DNA from: Sesamum alatum
Taxonomy: Eukaryota; Streptophyta; Magnoliopsida; Lamiales; Pedaliaceae
Reading direction: 5' to 3'
Assembly (NCBI GenBank): GCA_034509735.1
Contig: JACGWO010000007.1
Span: 806,001-870,000 of the forward strand
DNA: 64,000 nt
The notes below the pieces were generated by a model. The model saw only the letters and a program-made list of their open reading frames with translations. It was not told where the DNA came from and made no database searches. Both the position numbers and the translations under genes were made by a program. Below are positions 1-23,000 of the stretch, piece after piece. Every line of letters begins with the position of its first letter. The first letter of the stretch is position 1.

Positions 1-157
1 TATATATATCGAATACTTTGCAAATCTACAAAGAGCCGAACGCCCCCTAACTCTTCAAACAAAATAACAATAAATGGTCTCTTATCCCAATTTATTGTTA
101 CACATACACCAATAGACGTACGATATGAATTCAAATTTGAAATTACATTTTAATTTA

Positions 158-594
158 GGGTAAACTACAGTTACCTCTCTTGAGGTTTGGTATAATAATA
201 AATTCCGTCTTATTATTTGAAAATTTATAAATACCTCCTCAAATAGAAAAGAATTATGAAATCCCTGGATGTAAATGTGAAAAGTACTACTTTATCCTAT
301 TGAATCTTTTTATTTTTTCAAAAAAAGAAAAAACATAAAAAAATATGAGGGTTGTAAAATAAATAATATTAGTCCATAAAAATATTTTAAAAATTTCTAA
401 AATGGATATAAAATTACAAGTTACATTCCAAAGGTGCATTTTGGCAGTTCACCACAAAAATTGGATGGAAACATAACGGAATGGGCTAGTTGTTAGACGG
501 ATATTAAAGTCAGGGGGATATTTGTAATTTTCAAAACAACAATGAGGTATTTGTAATTATATCAAATCTCAGGAGAGGTGGTTGTAATTTACCC
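158..594. mobile_element. Mutator-type MITE (family 1), copy A
   Basis: A 437-bp non-coding element. It opens with GGGTAAACTACAG and closes with TTGTAATTTACCC, so its ends are inverted repeats, and the similarity continues inward through alternating 'aattacaaatac' and 'tttgaaaa' blocks. It is flanked by a perfect 9-bp duplication (TTTAATTTA at 149-157 and 595-603). A 9-bp target duplication is characteristic of Mutator-like elements. No transposase is encoded. The same family recurs across the window, for example at 28796, 33882 and 52933. Confidence 0.8.
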
Positions 595-1640
595 TTTAAT
601 TTAATTATATTTTTTCTGAAGATACACGTCAATCATATATTTGGGCGACTCCAATATATGTTACTAAAATGCAATAGAAGATACTAGTAATCGTTATAAC
701 TTAATGGTTAAGGTCAAACGTTGTCATACATACAATGTAAGTTTTGAATTTTTGTCAAAACATATTTGGTGGAACTAAATGTACGTCGTGACCCGACCTA
801 TGTGTTAATTCTCATACAGTTGATTCTCTTTTTTTTTTTATAATATATTATTTGTTACATCATTCAAATTAAAAAATTAATCCAATACATCGATAATTCA
901 AATCAACGATTACATTCAAGTGAGACAAAGAAACAAGATCTACTATAACAGTTGATATACACACAAATTCGTGGGACTCGAGCCTACAATATTTTGACTG
1001 TGAAGCCTCAATCTTACCACTCAAGCAAGACATCTGATGGAGATATATCTAGCTCCACAGTGAAAAGATTAAAATACCTAGCCCATAAGATTCTCATGTT
1101 TTCCACTTGGGTCGGGCTGCGCACTGACCTAACTCAACATGAGACCCGAAACCAGAGCCATTCAAGCTTGGGATGATGACACGCGGACTCGTACAAGTAG
1201 GCACATTTAGCCCTATAAATACCCTCAAACATTTGGACAGTGATACGTCATTTATTACTTTCACACTAGTTCTATACGCTTGTTTTCGGAACTTGCAAAC
1301 CCTTGAACTTACTTAAGCATTAGAGGATCTTTGCTGGAAGCAACCCAATAAGCCTAACAAGCTTCTTCGTCTCAAATACCCAATCCAAATTACTTGACAG
1401 ACGACCTAGAATTTCGACCCGAATCAGCATTTGATTCTTGAGCACAATAAATTAGCATTTGATTCTTGAGCACAATAAATTAGGTATGAGAACATATCAT
1501 ATTTTTATCTCATATTTTAATTGTAAGCACATAAGTACACTTACCGGGATCTGGAGATGCAGTAAAACAGAAAAGGTAAACAAGAAAGTGACTTGACTTA
1601 GTTACCACAGTGAAACCTTGGTCAAAACCTTCACCCAATC
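595..1640. other. Intergenic stretch upstream of CDKA;1 with an LTR-like remnant
   Basis: No gene is supported here. Bases of about 940-1440 resemble a degraded LTR of a plant Ty3/Gypsy element: a CCTATAAATACCC promoter-like string is followed by a tract ending near ACTTAAGCATTAGAGG, as in the R region of some plant LTRs. No matching partner LTR is visible, so this is a fragment at best. A 74-codon open frame at 952-1176 lies in it and has no recognisable protein features. Confidence 0.35.
1426..1481. repeat. Tandem duplication of a 28-bp unit
   Basis: The unit beginning GCATTTGATTCTTGAG and ending CAATAAATTA occurs twice head to tail with no visible mismatch. It lies at the right edge of the LTR-like remnant, roughly 200 bp upstream of the presumed CDKA;1 promoter. 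Confidence 0.85.
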
Positions 1641-1650
1641 AATGAGTTAA

Positions 1651-1662
1651 ATATAAATAAAT
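1651..1662 (+). promoter_or_regulatory. Candidate TATA box of CDKA;1
   Basis: The string ATATAAATAAAT lies about 70 bp upstream of the first leader ATG and about 160 bp upstream of the presumed 5'UTR splice donor. It is the best TATA-like string in this interval, but AT-rich sequence produces such matches by chance. Transcription would start near 1680-1690 if it is used. Confidence 0.35.
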
Positions 1663-1814
1663 TAAAATACAAAAGAAAAAAGAAAAAAAAATTAAAGACA
1701 AAACAAAAAAGGCAACCCCATATGAAAGCTCGCTCTCAATTGCTGCAAGAAAAACACAGCTCACTCTCTCTTTTTACTCGCTCTGTCAGTCCCTCACATT
1801 TTCATCGATCTCTG

Positions 1815-2754
1815 GTACGTATGCTTCATACTCTCTCAGCTTCTTTTTGCTTGTTTTTTTTGCAGTTTTTCGATAATCAGAATGCAAGCGGAGTTGCTGT
1901 GTTTTGCTGGTTGCGCATCTTTTGATTTTTGATGCTTCTTAGTTTTTTTTTTTTTTTTTATTTATTTGATGTTAATTGATTGGTTTGTTTGAGGTTTTCC
2001 GTTTGATGTAACTGATGAGTTGATAGATGTAAACAGTGGTTTACTCCGACTGAGTTTTCTGAAGTGAATTAATGAATATGCGTTTATTTGTGTAGTTGCT
2101 GTTTTTATTATTTTTTTTAAAGCAAAATTGTTTTCGAATTTTGATTGATGGAGATAACGTATGTTGATTTCCTGGTTTTTGAGCTAATTTAAATTTATTT
2201 TGTGGTTAATTTTTGTTTTTCAAGTGAATAATTGTGAAATCTGTGGTTGTTTCTTCGGCATTGTAAGTGTAATCAGAACTTTGGCGTATGATTTCGTCTC
2301 TTGATGGTAGAAGTCTGTGGTTCTGGCTTTCTGGTTGTCCATTGTAGATTTCAGCTGAGTCATTTGAGAAGCAGGAGAATCCTTTTAGTAAACTTGATTT
2401 CTTGGCATTTCTTTGGATCATTGAAAATATTATTTGCACTGTTTTCCTGTGAGTTAAGTCTCAATTAATTCCTCTGTTTTCCATTGGACTTCTGAGTTCT
2501 TCAATTAATGTGTATGCTATTTTGGCGGAACAATTTTTTCTAAAATGTTTTTTATGACCTTTCTTCAATTTGTGATTGATCTGTTTAGTTGAAAAACTTT
2601 AAGATACAAAGTGAAAATGTCCTGCATCTGTTAGTTGTTTATATTTGCTATTTATGCTACATGCATTCTATACTCATCTTACTTCTGTATCATGGTCTAA
2701 CCTTTCTATTTTTCTGTTATGTCGCTGGTGGGTGATTTCAATTATTGTTGCTAG
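1815..2754 (+). other. Probable 5'UTR intron of CDKA;1
   Basis: A strong donor (CTG|GTACGT, GT at 1815-1816) follows a pyrimidine-rich leader. The acceptor TTGCTAG ends at 2754, directly before the conserved start codon, which gives an intron of 940 bp. The inside is T-rich and has no gene of its own, as expected of a plant intron. Arabidopsis CDKA;1 is also reported to carry a leader intron. The donor is inferred from sequence only. Confidence 0.6.
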
Positions 2755-5468
<2,714 letters not shown>

Positions 5469-5870
5469 TTTGCTGCCCGGAGTCGTGGGCGCAAATGTAT
5501 ATTGATATGTGGCGTTCTTCCGTCATAGAAAATGTGTGATATGTGGGCGATGTTATATCTCTCCTTTCTTGATTCATTTGGATGTAATTCAATTTATATG
5601 GAGGTGGTTTTTGGCACAAGCAACAGCAACTCTGGAAATCTCTCAGTTGCTTGTGCTTTCACTAGCTCATATACCCCTTTGTGTGATTGTTTGTTGATTT
5701 TTTTTATTTTTCTGGTTTTGGTTTTGCTGTAACATCATGCTTCTATGTATTAGATTTTATTCTCTTTTAATATATTACTATGGTGTGCCCGTTTAGCCGA
5801 TCAAGTGTTATTTCCTTGAGTTGTCTGGGCATTAGAAAAAGTGCTTCTTTTAGAAACTTTTGTATGACGG
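5469..5870 (+). other. Probable 3'UTR of CDKA;1
   Basis: T-rich sequence follows the TGA. It contains short open frames of about 60-66 codons at 5509 and 5532 that show no protein character. AT-rich poly(A)-signal-like strings occur from about 5740, but no single cleavage site can be chosen. Confidence 0.4.
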
Positions 5871-6110
5871 AGTGATGGTGTGATTTGGATTGATGTATTT
5901 AGATTTGAGGGAATGATTTAAAAAAGAAAACAAAAAATCAAGCCACTCAATTTAAAAAAATTAAAATTTATAAATATTTAACAAAATTTAGTTCAAAATT
6001 AGAATAAATGTATTTGAAGCTCTTTAAATTTGAAATTATAACAAATTTATGATTTATTATTAAGAATTTGAAATTTATAATTTTGAATCTTTCAATTCAT
6101 ATATAGCCGC
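5871..6110. mobile_element. Degraded MITE (family 4)
   Basis: The stretch starts with 'tgatttggattgatg', continues as AT-rich sequence and has 'tttgaaattat' blocks inside. Similar sequence occurs at about 18950-19180 and 25850-26045, where both copies begin 'ttggattgatgaattt' or close to it. This suggests one small non-autonomous family. The ends here are too decayed to define a target duplication. Confidence 0.35.
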
Positions 6111-6302
6111 AGCTTATTCAGGGAAATGCATTCACGTGGTATAAATGAAGACATGTCTGATTTAATTCTCAAACATGATTTTCTTCCCGTAATCATGTCC
6201 ATGTAAGATTTTATTTTTGTCAGGTCGTACTTTGTGTTATACGATGTTGTTACATTCATGCTATAGTTAAAAGTATATATGTATATTCGGGTTGTTAATG
6301 AC

Positions 6303-6531
6303 AATAAATTCTTCTAAAATTTATCATAATTACAAATATCTCTTATTATTTAAAAATTATAAATATTTCATTGGAACTAACGTCTGTTTAACAAACACCC
6401 CTCGTGTCAGCCCATTATAGGGAGTATTTGTGATACGACCCTTAATTTTAGATAGGAATTTATAATTTTTTCAGACAAAGAAAAATCTTATAATTATAAT
6501 AAATTTTAAGAGAGAACATTATAATTTATCC
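6303..6531. mobile_element. Degraded family-1 MITE
   Basis: The interval has the family-1 order of blocks ('tcataattacaaatatct', then 'aaaaattataaat' and an inverted copy ending 'ataatttatcc'). Many substitutions have broken the terminal inverted repeats. No target duplication is recognisable. Confidence 0.5.
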
Positions 6532-6539
6532 TTTATATT

Positions 6540-7690
6540 ATAATAATCTAAAGATAATATTGATGTAATTATTTAGAGCATGTACAACTATACATATATA
6601 TACAAATTTGAACCCGAATAGATTGAGTGTTATATAACAAGTTTGTACTTGGGTGTGTTGCTTTCACTTTATTGGACATGTCAATTATTACAAAGAAGAA
6701 GAAGAAGAAACTGTTTTAAGGATGTCCTGTCCCAGTGTCCCTCCTCTGTTCGCGTCGCTTTGTTTGTAATTATCTCGCGCCCGGACAGACAACTTGTCAG
6801 CTGTTCCTCATTACACTTGTCAACTCCTTATTGGTACCCACCGCTTTCCTAGTGCTAATGAATAATAATACCTCCAACAACTTGATTGTTGAAAAACCAT
6901 TTCATTTTAAATTGGTTAATAGTTGACTTGACTTCTCCAACAACTATCTTTGACTATTGTTCGTTCCAAGCTGCCCCAACACTACACTTTCGAGCTATTT
7001 ATTTATATTGTGTGTATGCTGCTTTTGTACTGTACTGCATCAACATATTCAATGTGTTTGCATTCATTTTTGTTTTATTTTTTAGATGGGTTAAAAACGA
7101 ATCCAAATATATTTATTTTGAAAACACCTTCACTAAATATTTTGAGGGTACTTGGCTCAATTTCCCATACATATCTACATTTATAAAAATATATAAAAGA
7201 GACATGATTTGACAATGAACATTATTTTTTGTCTCCTAATATACAGCACAACATATACAATAAAAACAAATATTATTATATATATATATATTTATAAAAA
7301 TATATAAAAGAGACATAATTTGACAATGAACAGTTTTTTTTGTCACCTAATATACAACACAATACATACAATATATTTTTTATACTATTTAAAATTAACT
7401 CCAAAAATAAACCCAAACATACACTCAATTTCTAACACACTTATTTATTTTTGTTTTTCTCTTTCTATCTCTAAAATCAAAATAAAACACTCTAAAAACA
7501 AAACCATGATTTCTTCCTCAGAGGTGGAATTACTGCGATGACTGTTTTTATGCTGGGGATAAGAAATCGACCCACTGATTACTACCTTGATTGGACTATA
7601 GAGTTTTGCCCATTATCACACCTTCCAATTCAGGTAAACCTACCCACAAGGCCAACCCCGAAATTGTAATTTTTCGGGTATTAGAGGAAC
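6540..7690. other. Intergenic, no gene recognised
   Basis: AT-rich sequence. It contains a run of GAA-type trinucleotides at about 6693-6710 and short open frames up to 108 codons (6886-7212) rich in Phe, Ile and Tyr, as expected from AT-rich non-coding DNA. A direct repeat (7181-7371) is listed separately. I see no splice-joined coding sequence. Confidence 0.5.
7181..7371. repeat. Imperfect direct repeat of about 80 bp
   Basis: Two copies at about 7181-7260 and 7290-7371 share the order 'ataaaaatatataaaag', 'agacat', 'atttgacaatgaaca', 'ttttttgtc', 'cctaatatac' with a few changes. They are separated by a TA microsatellite at 7275-7290. Confidence 0.75.
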
Positions 7691-7698
7691 ATAATTAA

Positions 7699-8200
7699 GG
7701 ATAAATTACAATGAGCTTCATGATAAATGAACATAATTAAGAAAACATTCTCGTTGTTTGAAAAATTATAAATATCCCTTTATTGAAATTTTGTAATCGT
7801 TAGATAGAGATTTAAAATTATCAACATGCATTTACTATATTTTTTTCTTTTTAAAAAAATCTAACGAGATGGATGAAAAATTCTGAAAATTGTAAAAGAA
7901 TTATCCATTTAATCCAAAAAGAATCAGATTTTTTTAAAAAAATAAGTAAAATTATAATTCATTATATACAAAAACATTTTGATTGTTTCACCATAAAGAA
8001 ATATGTGAAAATCTAACGGAAACTAACAAATTGAGCTAGTTGTTAAACGGCCATTAAACAGAGGAAAGAATTGATAATTTTCCAAACAACAAGGAACATT
8101 TATAATTATACCAAACATAGGGGACTATTGATAATTTTCCAAACAACAAGAAGTATTTATAATTATATCAAACCTTAGGGGAGCTCGTTGTAATTTACCT
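7699..8200. mobile_element. Family-1 MITE, copy D, with internal duplication
   Basis: It opens GGATAAATTACAATGAG and closes GTTGTAATTTACC. At about 502 bp it is longer than its relatives because the block 'attttccaaacaacaa' plus 'tttataattata' near its right end is present twice. The flanking 9-mers do not match, so the insertion is old or rearranged. Confidence 0.7.
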
Positions 8201-8989
8201 TAATAATAGTGCCTCCATCTTTATTTTTGAACGGAACGGATAAGTGGGCATAAACAGGTAAATTAACATGGGACTTAGAGTGTGAACCCAGTGAAGTACA
8301 AACTCCTCAAGCCTACCAGTAGAAATTATTACAGAGTATAGCTATCATGAGCTCAATAGCCAGAAGAGACATTCCAGTTATGTCTCCCTGCTTCCAATCT
8401 TGTCCAAAAATAACCAATCAAATGTACTGGCAAGAGGAAAGAGAGGGTGGGAGTGGGGAAGGATGGTCCTAATGTCCATGTTCACGGGGATGGGGAAAAA
8501 CAAACAAGAACATTAAAGAAAACTCTGTCTGTCTGCAGACTTGATTAATAATTTGCCACATTTAGAATTTTATGTCGAACCAGTCACAATTATTCAGCCC
8601 AGATAAGAGAGTTTAAACCAAAACGGCGTAACGTAAATTAACACAGGCAAACAACTACTCAGAATCTAAAGGACGAACTCATGAACCACGTTGCTTAAAT
8701 TAGATATTGATCATGAATCTAACAATTATAAGTCTTTATGGTATCGCCGGGAGCAAAATTCAGGCAATGAATAACCAATTTGAGGAGAATGCACCCACTT
8801 GGAGGGGTCAAATAAAGAGATATATGAAGGGTGGACTCATGATAAATTACGTTTCTCTGATCAAGGTGATTTAATCATCAGAAGGCGAATAACTAAAAGT
8901 GTAGACATCAAATTACCGAGTATTCGGCGTCTTGATGCAGCTACTCGATTGAACTTTTCAGTGACGTTCCCCAAGACTGTTTATAATCC
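8201..8989. other. 3' flank of the tryptophanyl-tRNA synthetase gene
   Basis: No separate gene is visible. The part nearest 8989 should contain the 3'UTR of the minus-strand synthetase gene. A poly(A) site cannot be fixed by eye. Confidence 0.4.
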
Positions 8990-17741
<8,752 letters not shown>

Positions 17742-18667
17742 TGCTGCTGCTGCTAATGCTCAGCTTCGTCTTCTTGTGTTTGAAAATACTGCTTAAGTTA
17801 AGAAGGAGGATATGGTTTTGAAATCGGACCTGGATCTTACGTGGTGACCCGGATCAGTGCCTCTATTTTCCGGTTCAGGTGTACTGCCAGCGGACCAAAG
17901 ATATGGTCCTCTGTATAATTAATTCAGCATATTAGCCCAACATTGCTCAGAGGCCCAAAAATATGCTTGTCCAAATCCAATTGGAAAATAAAATGAATAA
18001 TTACATTTACACCCCTTAACATATATTCTGATTACACAAACTCTCACGTCTAGGGTTACATAATTATTTTTTATTGGAGGGTATATTTGTAATTTTTTAA
18101 ATAATAAGATGTATTTATAATTATGTCAAATCTCAATAAAAGTAGTTGTAATTTACCTTAAAGGAATTTCATAATTTTTTTAAAAATAAGTAAAATTACA
18201 CTCCATAGTCGACAAGGACATTTGATCGATTCACTACAAAAAAAATGATAAAAACCTAACAAGAACTAGGGGATTGGATTGGTTGTTGGATGACTGTTAA
18301 AATCAGTGGGTATTAATAATTTTTCAAATAATGTGAGGATATCTGTAATTACGCAAACCTTATGGGAGCTCGTTGTAATTTACTTTAATATTAAGATATA
18401 TGCAAGTGACCCTAAATAAAATGAAACCATCTGTTTGTTTCATTTTTTAAAACCGGCTTAAAGTATATTTGAACACAGTTTTTGTGAGCATAATATTTTT
18501 AAGTGTAAATTTAAAACAGCACAAAAATCCTTAAAATCAGACATTTTTAATCTACATAAAAAATACATTAACAATATATGATTTAACGTCTATAATAATT
18601 TTTATCTCATTGAGAAATAATATTAAACATATCTTCATGTGTTTAAACACTTTGCAACTGTTTTAAA

Positions 18668-18945
18668 AAAGAGATAATTACATTTTATAATTCTTGATAT
18701 ATGATCTGTTTACACAAATAACTCATGCTTTAATTATAAAAAATACCCTTAATAACAAAAAAGGTATGCATAGCTTGCGTAACAATGTTGATATATTTTG
18801 GGGTGTATGTGTAATATTTGAATAGTATGATGATTTGTATAAATATTGTTGATGTTTCTGGTGGTGTATATATAATTATCCAAAATATAAGAATAATTGG
18901 TGTAAACAAACCATTGATTATGGGGTGTAAAAATAATTATTCCTT
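18668..18945. mobile_element. MITE, family 3
   Basis: The left end runs 'taattacattttataatt' then 'tatgatctgtttacac'. The right end is its inverse, 'gtgtaaacaaaccattga' then 'gggtgtaaaaataatta'. The same inverted-end pattern is seen at about 59957-60219. No coding capacity. Confidence 0.55.
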
Positions 18946-19242
18946 AAGGTTGCATTTGGATTGAATGATTTGAAATTCCTTTGAATTTCTCTGGATAATT
19001 CAACATTTAAAGGGTTTCAAATCATTCCATTATAATTTTGAACTATGTTTTGATGAAATGAATGAATTTCAAATTATTTTCAAATGAAGTATTTAAAATC
19101 ATTTTTCTAAATATTTCCTTCAAATCCAAATCCACAAAATAAATGATTTGACAGATTAAATACACTTCATAACCCTTAAAAGTAGTATCAATTATATTAT
19201 CATTTGTTTTCAGCAATTCTTAAACTTTTTAAAAAAGAAATA

Positions 19243-19746
19243 ATTACATCGCTCTCTCATGAGGTTTGGTATATTACACATAAACCCCATATAAGTTAGA
19301 AAATTACATTTACTACTCATAGTGTATGTTTATGTCTACAAATTATATCCAATTAGTTAAAATTCACCAAATTTGTTTATATTTACAAAAGAAAATGAAT
19401 GAAAATTCATATTTATCCCAATTGACTTATTACAAGTTAAATTACCAAACCACTCTTATACATTTCCACACACCAATGCATTCGAGAAGGTATATCTTTA
19501 CCGTTATAAGGGTAGTTTGATCATAGAAAAAGATTTGTTTGATCTACAATAAACAAATAATAAGTCAATCGGGATAAATATGGATTTTATTTATTATTTG
19601 CTAATGTAGCAAATTTGGTGAATTTTGACTAACATAAAAATCTTTTTGTTATAAAAAAAAAAAAGTCAGATATACTAAATATAATTTCTCAATCCATAAA
19701 AAATCTATATGTAATTACATCAAAATTTAGGGAAGGATTATCCTTT
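19243..19746. mobile_element. MITE, family 2
   Basis: About 500 bp with inverted ends: left 'taattacatcgctctctc' then 'gaggtttggtata', right inverse 'aattacatcaaaatttagg'. Inner blocks such as 'agttaaaattcaccaaat' recur in inverse orientation in the right half ('aatttggtgaattttgac'). Relatives lie at about 27596 and 34850. The inverted arms would fold into a long hairpin if transcribed. Confidence 0.6.
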
Positions 19747-19840
19747 AAAACATTGTAAAACTAAAATTCATTTTCCAAAATCTTCAAATTCTCAAAAGAT
19801 GAATTAGAAAAATAAAAGAGGAAAATGAAATGTTCATATG

Positions 19841-19847
19841 ACGTGTC
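19841..19847 (+). promoter_or_regulatory. ABRE-like motif upstream of cereblon
   Basis: ACGTGTC matches the ACGTGKC abscisic-acid response core, 184-190 bp upstream of the cereblon start codon. A single 7-bp match can occur by chance. Confidence 0.25.
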
Positions 19848-19947
19848 AAATATATTGGACACGTTTGCTTTCCTGCTGGCACCTACTGGTAACGTATTTA
19901 TCACAGGTCCGAGAAAGTACTAGTCTGCACGGCGGCAGCGCATTCAA

Positions 19948-19955
19948 TTTCCCGC
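19948..19955 (+). promoter_or_regulatory. E2F-like site upstream of cereblon
   Basis: TTTCCCGC is an exact match to the E2F/DP consensus, 76-83 bp upstream of the cereblon ATG in a GC-rich patch that stands out from the AT-rich surroundings. It may link expression to the cell cycle. Function is inferred from the motif alone. Confidence 0.4.
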
Positions 19956-20030
19956 ACTTTCCCTGGTGATACGCGCGCGCATAAAGAAGCAAAATCACCT
20001 GAGAGATCGAAATCTGGGAGCGAGAATCGA

Positions 20031-23000
20031 ATGGAAGACGACGGAATTCCAGAGAGTGAAAGGTTACAGATCGAGCAGATTATGGAGCTCGAATCTGAGG
20101 AATTAGAAGTCGAAGAAGTCGACGAAGAGGAAGGATCGGATGAAGACGAGTAAGTGTTCGATTAGTTGTAGGTTTTTGTTTCTGGAAATTGCTTCAGTTA
20201 CTATTTCCCCCCCTCAATTTCATTTTTCTTTGCTTTATTGTTCAGTTTCGAAGAATTGGTGTTTGAGTCGAGTAATTGATTAGATTATTGTTTGCTAATT
20301 GCGTTTGTTCCTGGGAAGGACAAGAATTATCATGTTGGATTTAGGGTTTCCGAAGGCTGACAAGTAGTTAGTGCACATGAGCCTCTTAATTCAAAGTAAT
20401 TGATAAGCACTATATGTTGTTTATGCATGTAGCATGCAAGTCTGTGGGTGCTGAGAAAATGAATGCAATTAGTGGACAATGGGCATTGCTTGTGTGCATG
20501 TGTTTATCATGTTGAATCTGTTCTTCATCTGAAAACTAGCAAACTGAAGCGTAGAATACTCATATTTAATATGGGTATTATTGTAGTTGTATCTGAAATC
20601 AGCAACTCCTATGAGATTGTTACCAGTTCATGTTATAGGCCTAGTTCAAATAGCTATCATTGTACAATTTTCACTGATGTTGGTATGTCATGGAAAATGA
20701 CAATTGCTTGTCAGGAATTTAGTTGACGATATGGCAGAATAAGTGCAATTTTCTCATAGTCAAGTGTTGTTATTATACTTCCTCATTTTCAATTAACTAA
20801 ATTTGATTTTTTGTTGGGCCTTTGTAGTCACCATGGCTCTGCAGGAGCTTCTGCATCTGGTGAATATGCATACGACACCTCCTTAGTTGCCATGCATTCA
20901 TATCTTGGCGGTACAGAACTTTTTATAAAGTTTCCTTTTGCACTTTTTCTTCTTTTGTAATATTTTTATTTGAAAAAGATACGAGACGTTGAATCACTCA
21001 TCACTCATTCCTGCGTAGCAGATGTTGAAGACACTCACAATAGGCTGGCATTCTTGGATGGTGGTGCTGTCCTGACCCTTCCTCTGTTTTATCTGGAAGG
21101 TACTTGGCTTAATGCCAAGATGAATAGTCTCATTTTGATAATCTTTTGATGTTAAAAAATTGTTCAAAAAATGCAATAAGTTTCTAGTGCTTCATAATGC
21201 CTTACTATTTTAATTCTTAGTATATCTTCTGAAATGACATTGAATCTGAGAGCTTGCTCCTGCAAGGCACATCAATTCGGATGTGGAACATTTGCAAACT
21301 CCTTTACAGCGGAGATGAACCCTCCACCCCTGCTGAGAGTCCTTTTTCCTAATGCTCCTTTTTTCATCCTGTATAGTAACTAGCCTGATTTAAATTTGAG
21401 GCAGTTAACTGATTTCTAATTTTGAATGTCAAGAAGAATAATGAGTGGAGCGAAGGGCCTCTGCCATTACAACTATATGAAATAGTCGTCACTTTGCTAA
21501 CCAATAATGGTGGAATAAGTTGTAAGAATTCTTCTTCTACAATTTCTAGGTTGAGGAAAAACATAACATTAACTAGTATTGCCTGTGAGCCTGTCATTCT
21601 AACTAGCACAACTAAAACGTAGTGTCTTTCTTTTGGCTGCTGAATTATTTTGTTTTCACCTCCTTTACAGGAGTTGTTTTATTCCCTGAGGCAACACTTC
21701 CTCTCAGAGTTGTATTTCCTAATTTTATAGCTGGTGTTGAGAGAGCAATGAGACAAGTTGATGCTCCTTATACAATCGGTGTGGTATGTGCAGTATAGTA
21801 ACTCTCATTTCCTTTGTTTGTACTTTATTTAGTAGTATTGTCATGTGTTGGCTATTTCTTTCAGGTTCGCGTTTACAGGGATCCCAGTAATGGCAGAATA
21901 AGGCTTTCGACAACTGGCACTACTGCTGAGGTACAAAGCAGAACTCTTCTTTCAGGTTCCTCTTTCTCAGCTTTGTGTTCTTAGTTATGGTTTACATTTT
22001 TGCTCACTGTGACGACATTGATGCCTCACATTCATAGGACTTTGCGGGCAGTGGTTTTATATTTTTGTGACCTTAATATATTCCTCATTTTTAACAGTTA
22101 TCTGCAGAAAATGCAGCTTATGCGACTTTAGATTTAACTATTTACATTCCAAAGCTGCGTCTAAATCTAACAGGCCAAAATTGTTGTTACTCATTTAGCA
22201 GTTGAAAAAACCTGGAGATTACTAAAAGTAAAACATGATTTACAAAATAACTTTAAATATAATTGAAGTGCATTTAATTAAAAAATAAACTAAAAAAGTA
22301 TAAATAAATAGAATAACACTAATGCAGCTAAAATCATCAATAGTCATAAATTTTGTTATGTATACAGGACAGGTTTTGGTGGGCTGGGCAAAGCCTGCAA
22401 CTCAGCCATAACCTGCCAGGTTCTCAATACTAAAACGCCATAATCTGCCCCATAACTTATTGGGCTAACTCCAAGCCCACTCCATCTTCGGCAACATTTA
22501 GTGTGGAAATGACTTTAATGCAAACCCAATATGATTTCTGAACACAATTTTACATTATTTTGTTGTGGCTTCACTTTATTTTTCCTGGATACTTGGAACC
22601 TAGTAGGACATGTTGTTTTACATGTTCAGTGTCCCATCTACTGGGGCTGATCTATGAAATCAATCATTCTTATTTCTTTTCAAGCCTCTCCTTTAACCAT
22701 CTGCTGTAACTGGTTTTATTATAGATCCCCGAAATCTCTATGTAGTATGTTCAGCTGCTGTCAGACACATACACAAACAATTTCTTATATCACTTATGGA
22801 CAGAATACGAGACTTGAGCTCTGTTTTATTCCCGGATCTGGTTCCATGAATATTTTTTCTTACTATCTTAACAGATTCGGCAATATCGAAGGCTGGAAGA
22901 TGGTTCGGTAAATATTGTGACCCGTGGACAGCAACGTTTTCGTCTGAAGCGCCGCTGGGTTGATGTAGAAGGATCAGTAAGTACTTAAAGAAATCAAATT

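Larger units (their letters stand above)
17742..20030. other. Intergenic region between the divergent synthetase and cereblon genes
   Basis: About 2.3 kb without a gene. It holds decayed family-1 MITE pieces (about 18041-18397), a family-3 element (about 18668-18945), family-4-like sequence (about 18950-19180) and a family-2 element (about 19243-19746). Only the outer 200 bp at each side look like unique promoter sequence. The right part is GC-richer and carries the E2F-like and ABRE-like motifs listed separately. Confidence 0.6.

Noticed and set aside
17742..20030. Compact bidirectional promoter between the synthetase and cereblon genes
   Set aside because: The start codons are about 2.3 kb apart and most of the space is MITE sequence, so two separate promoters are more likely.
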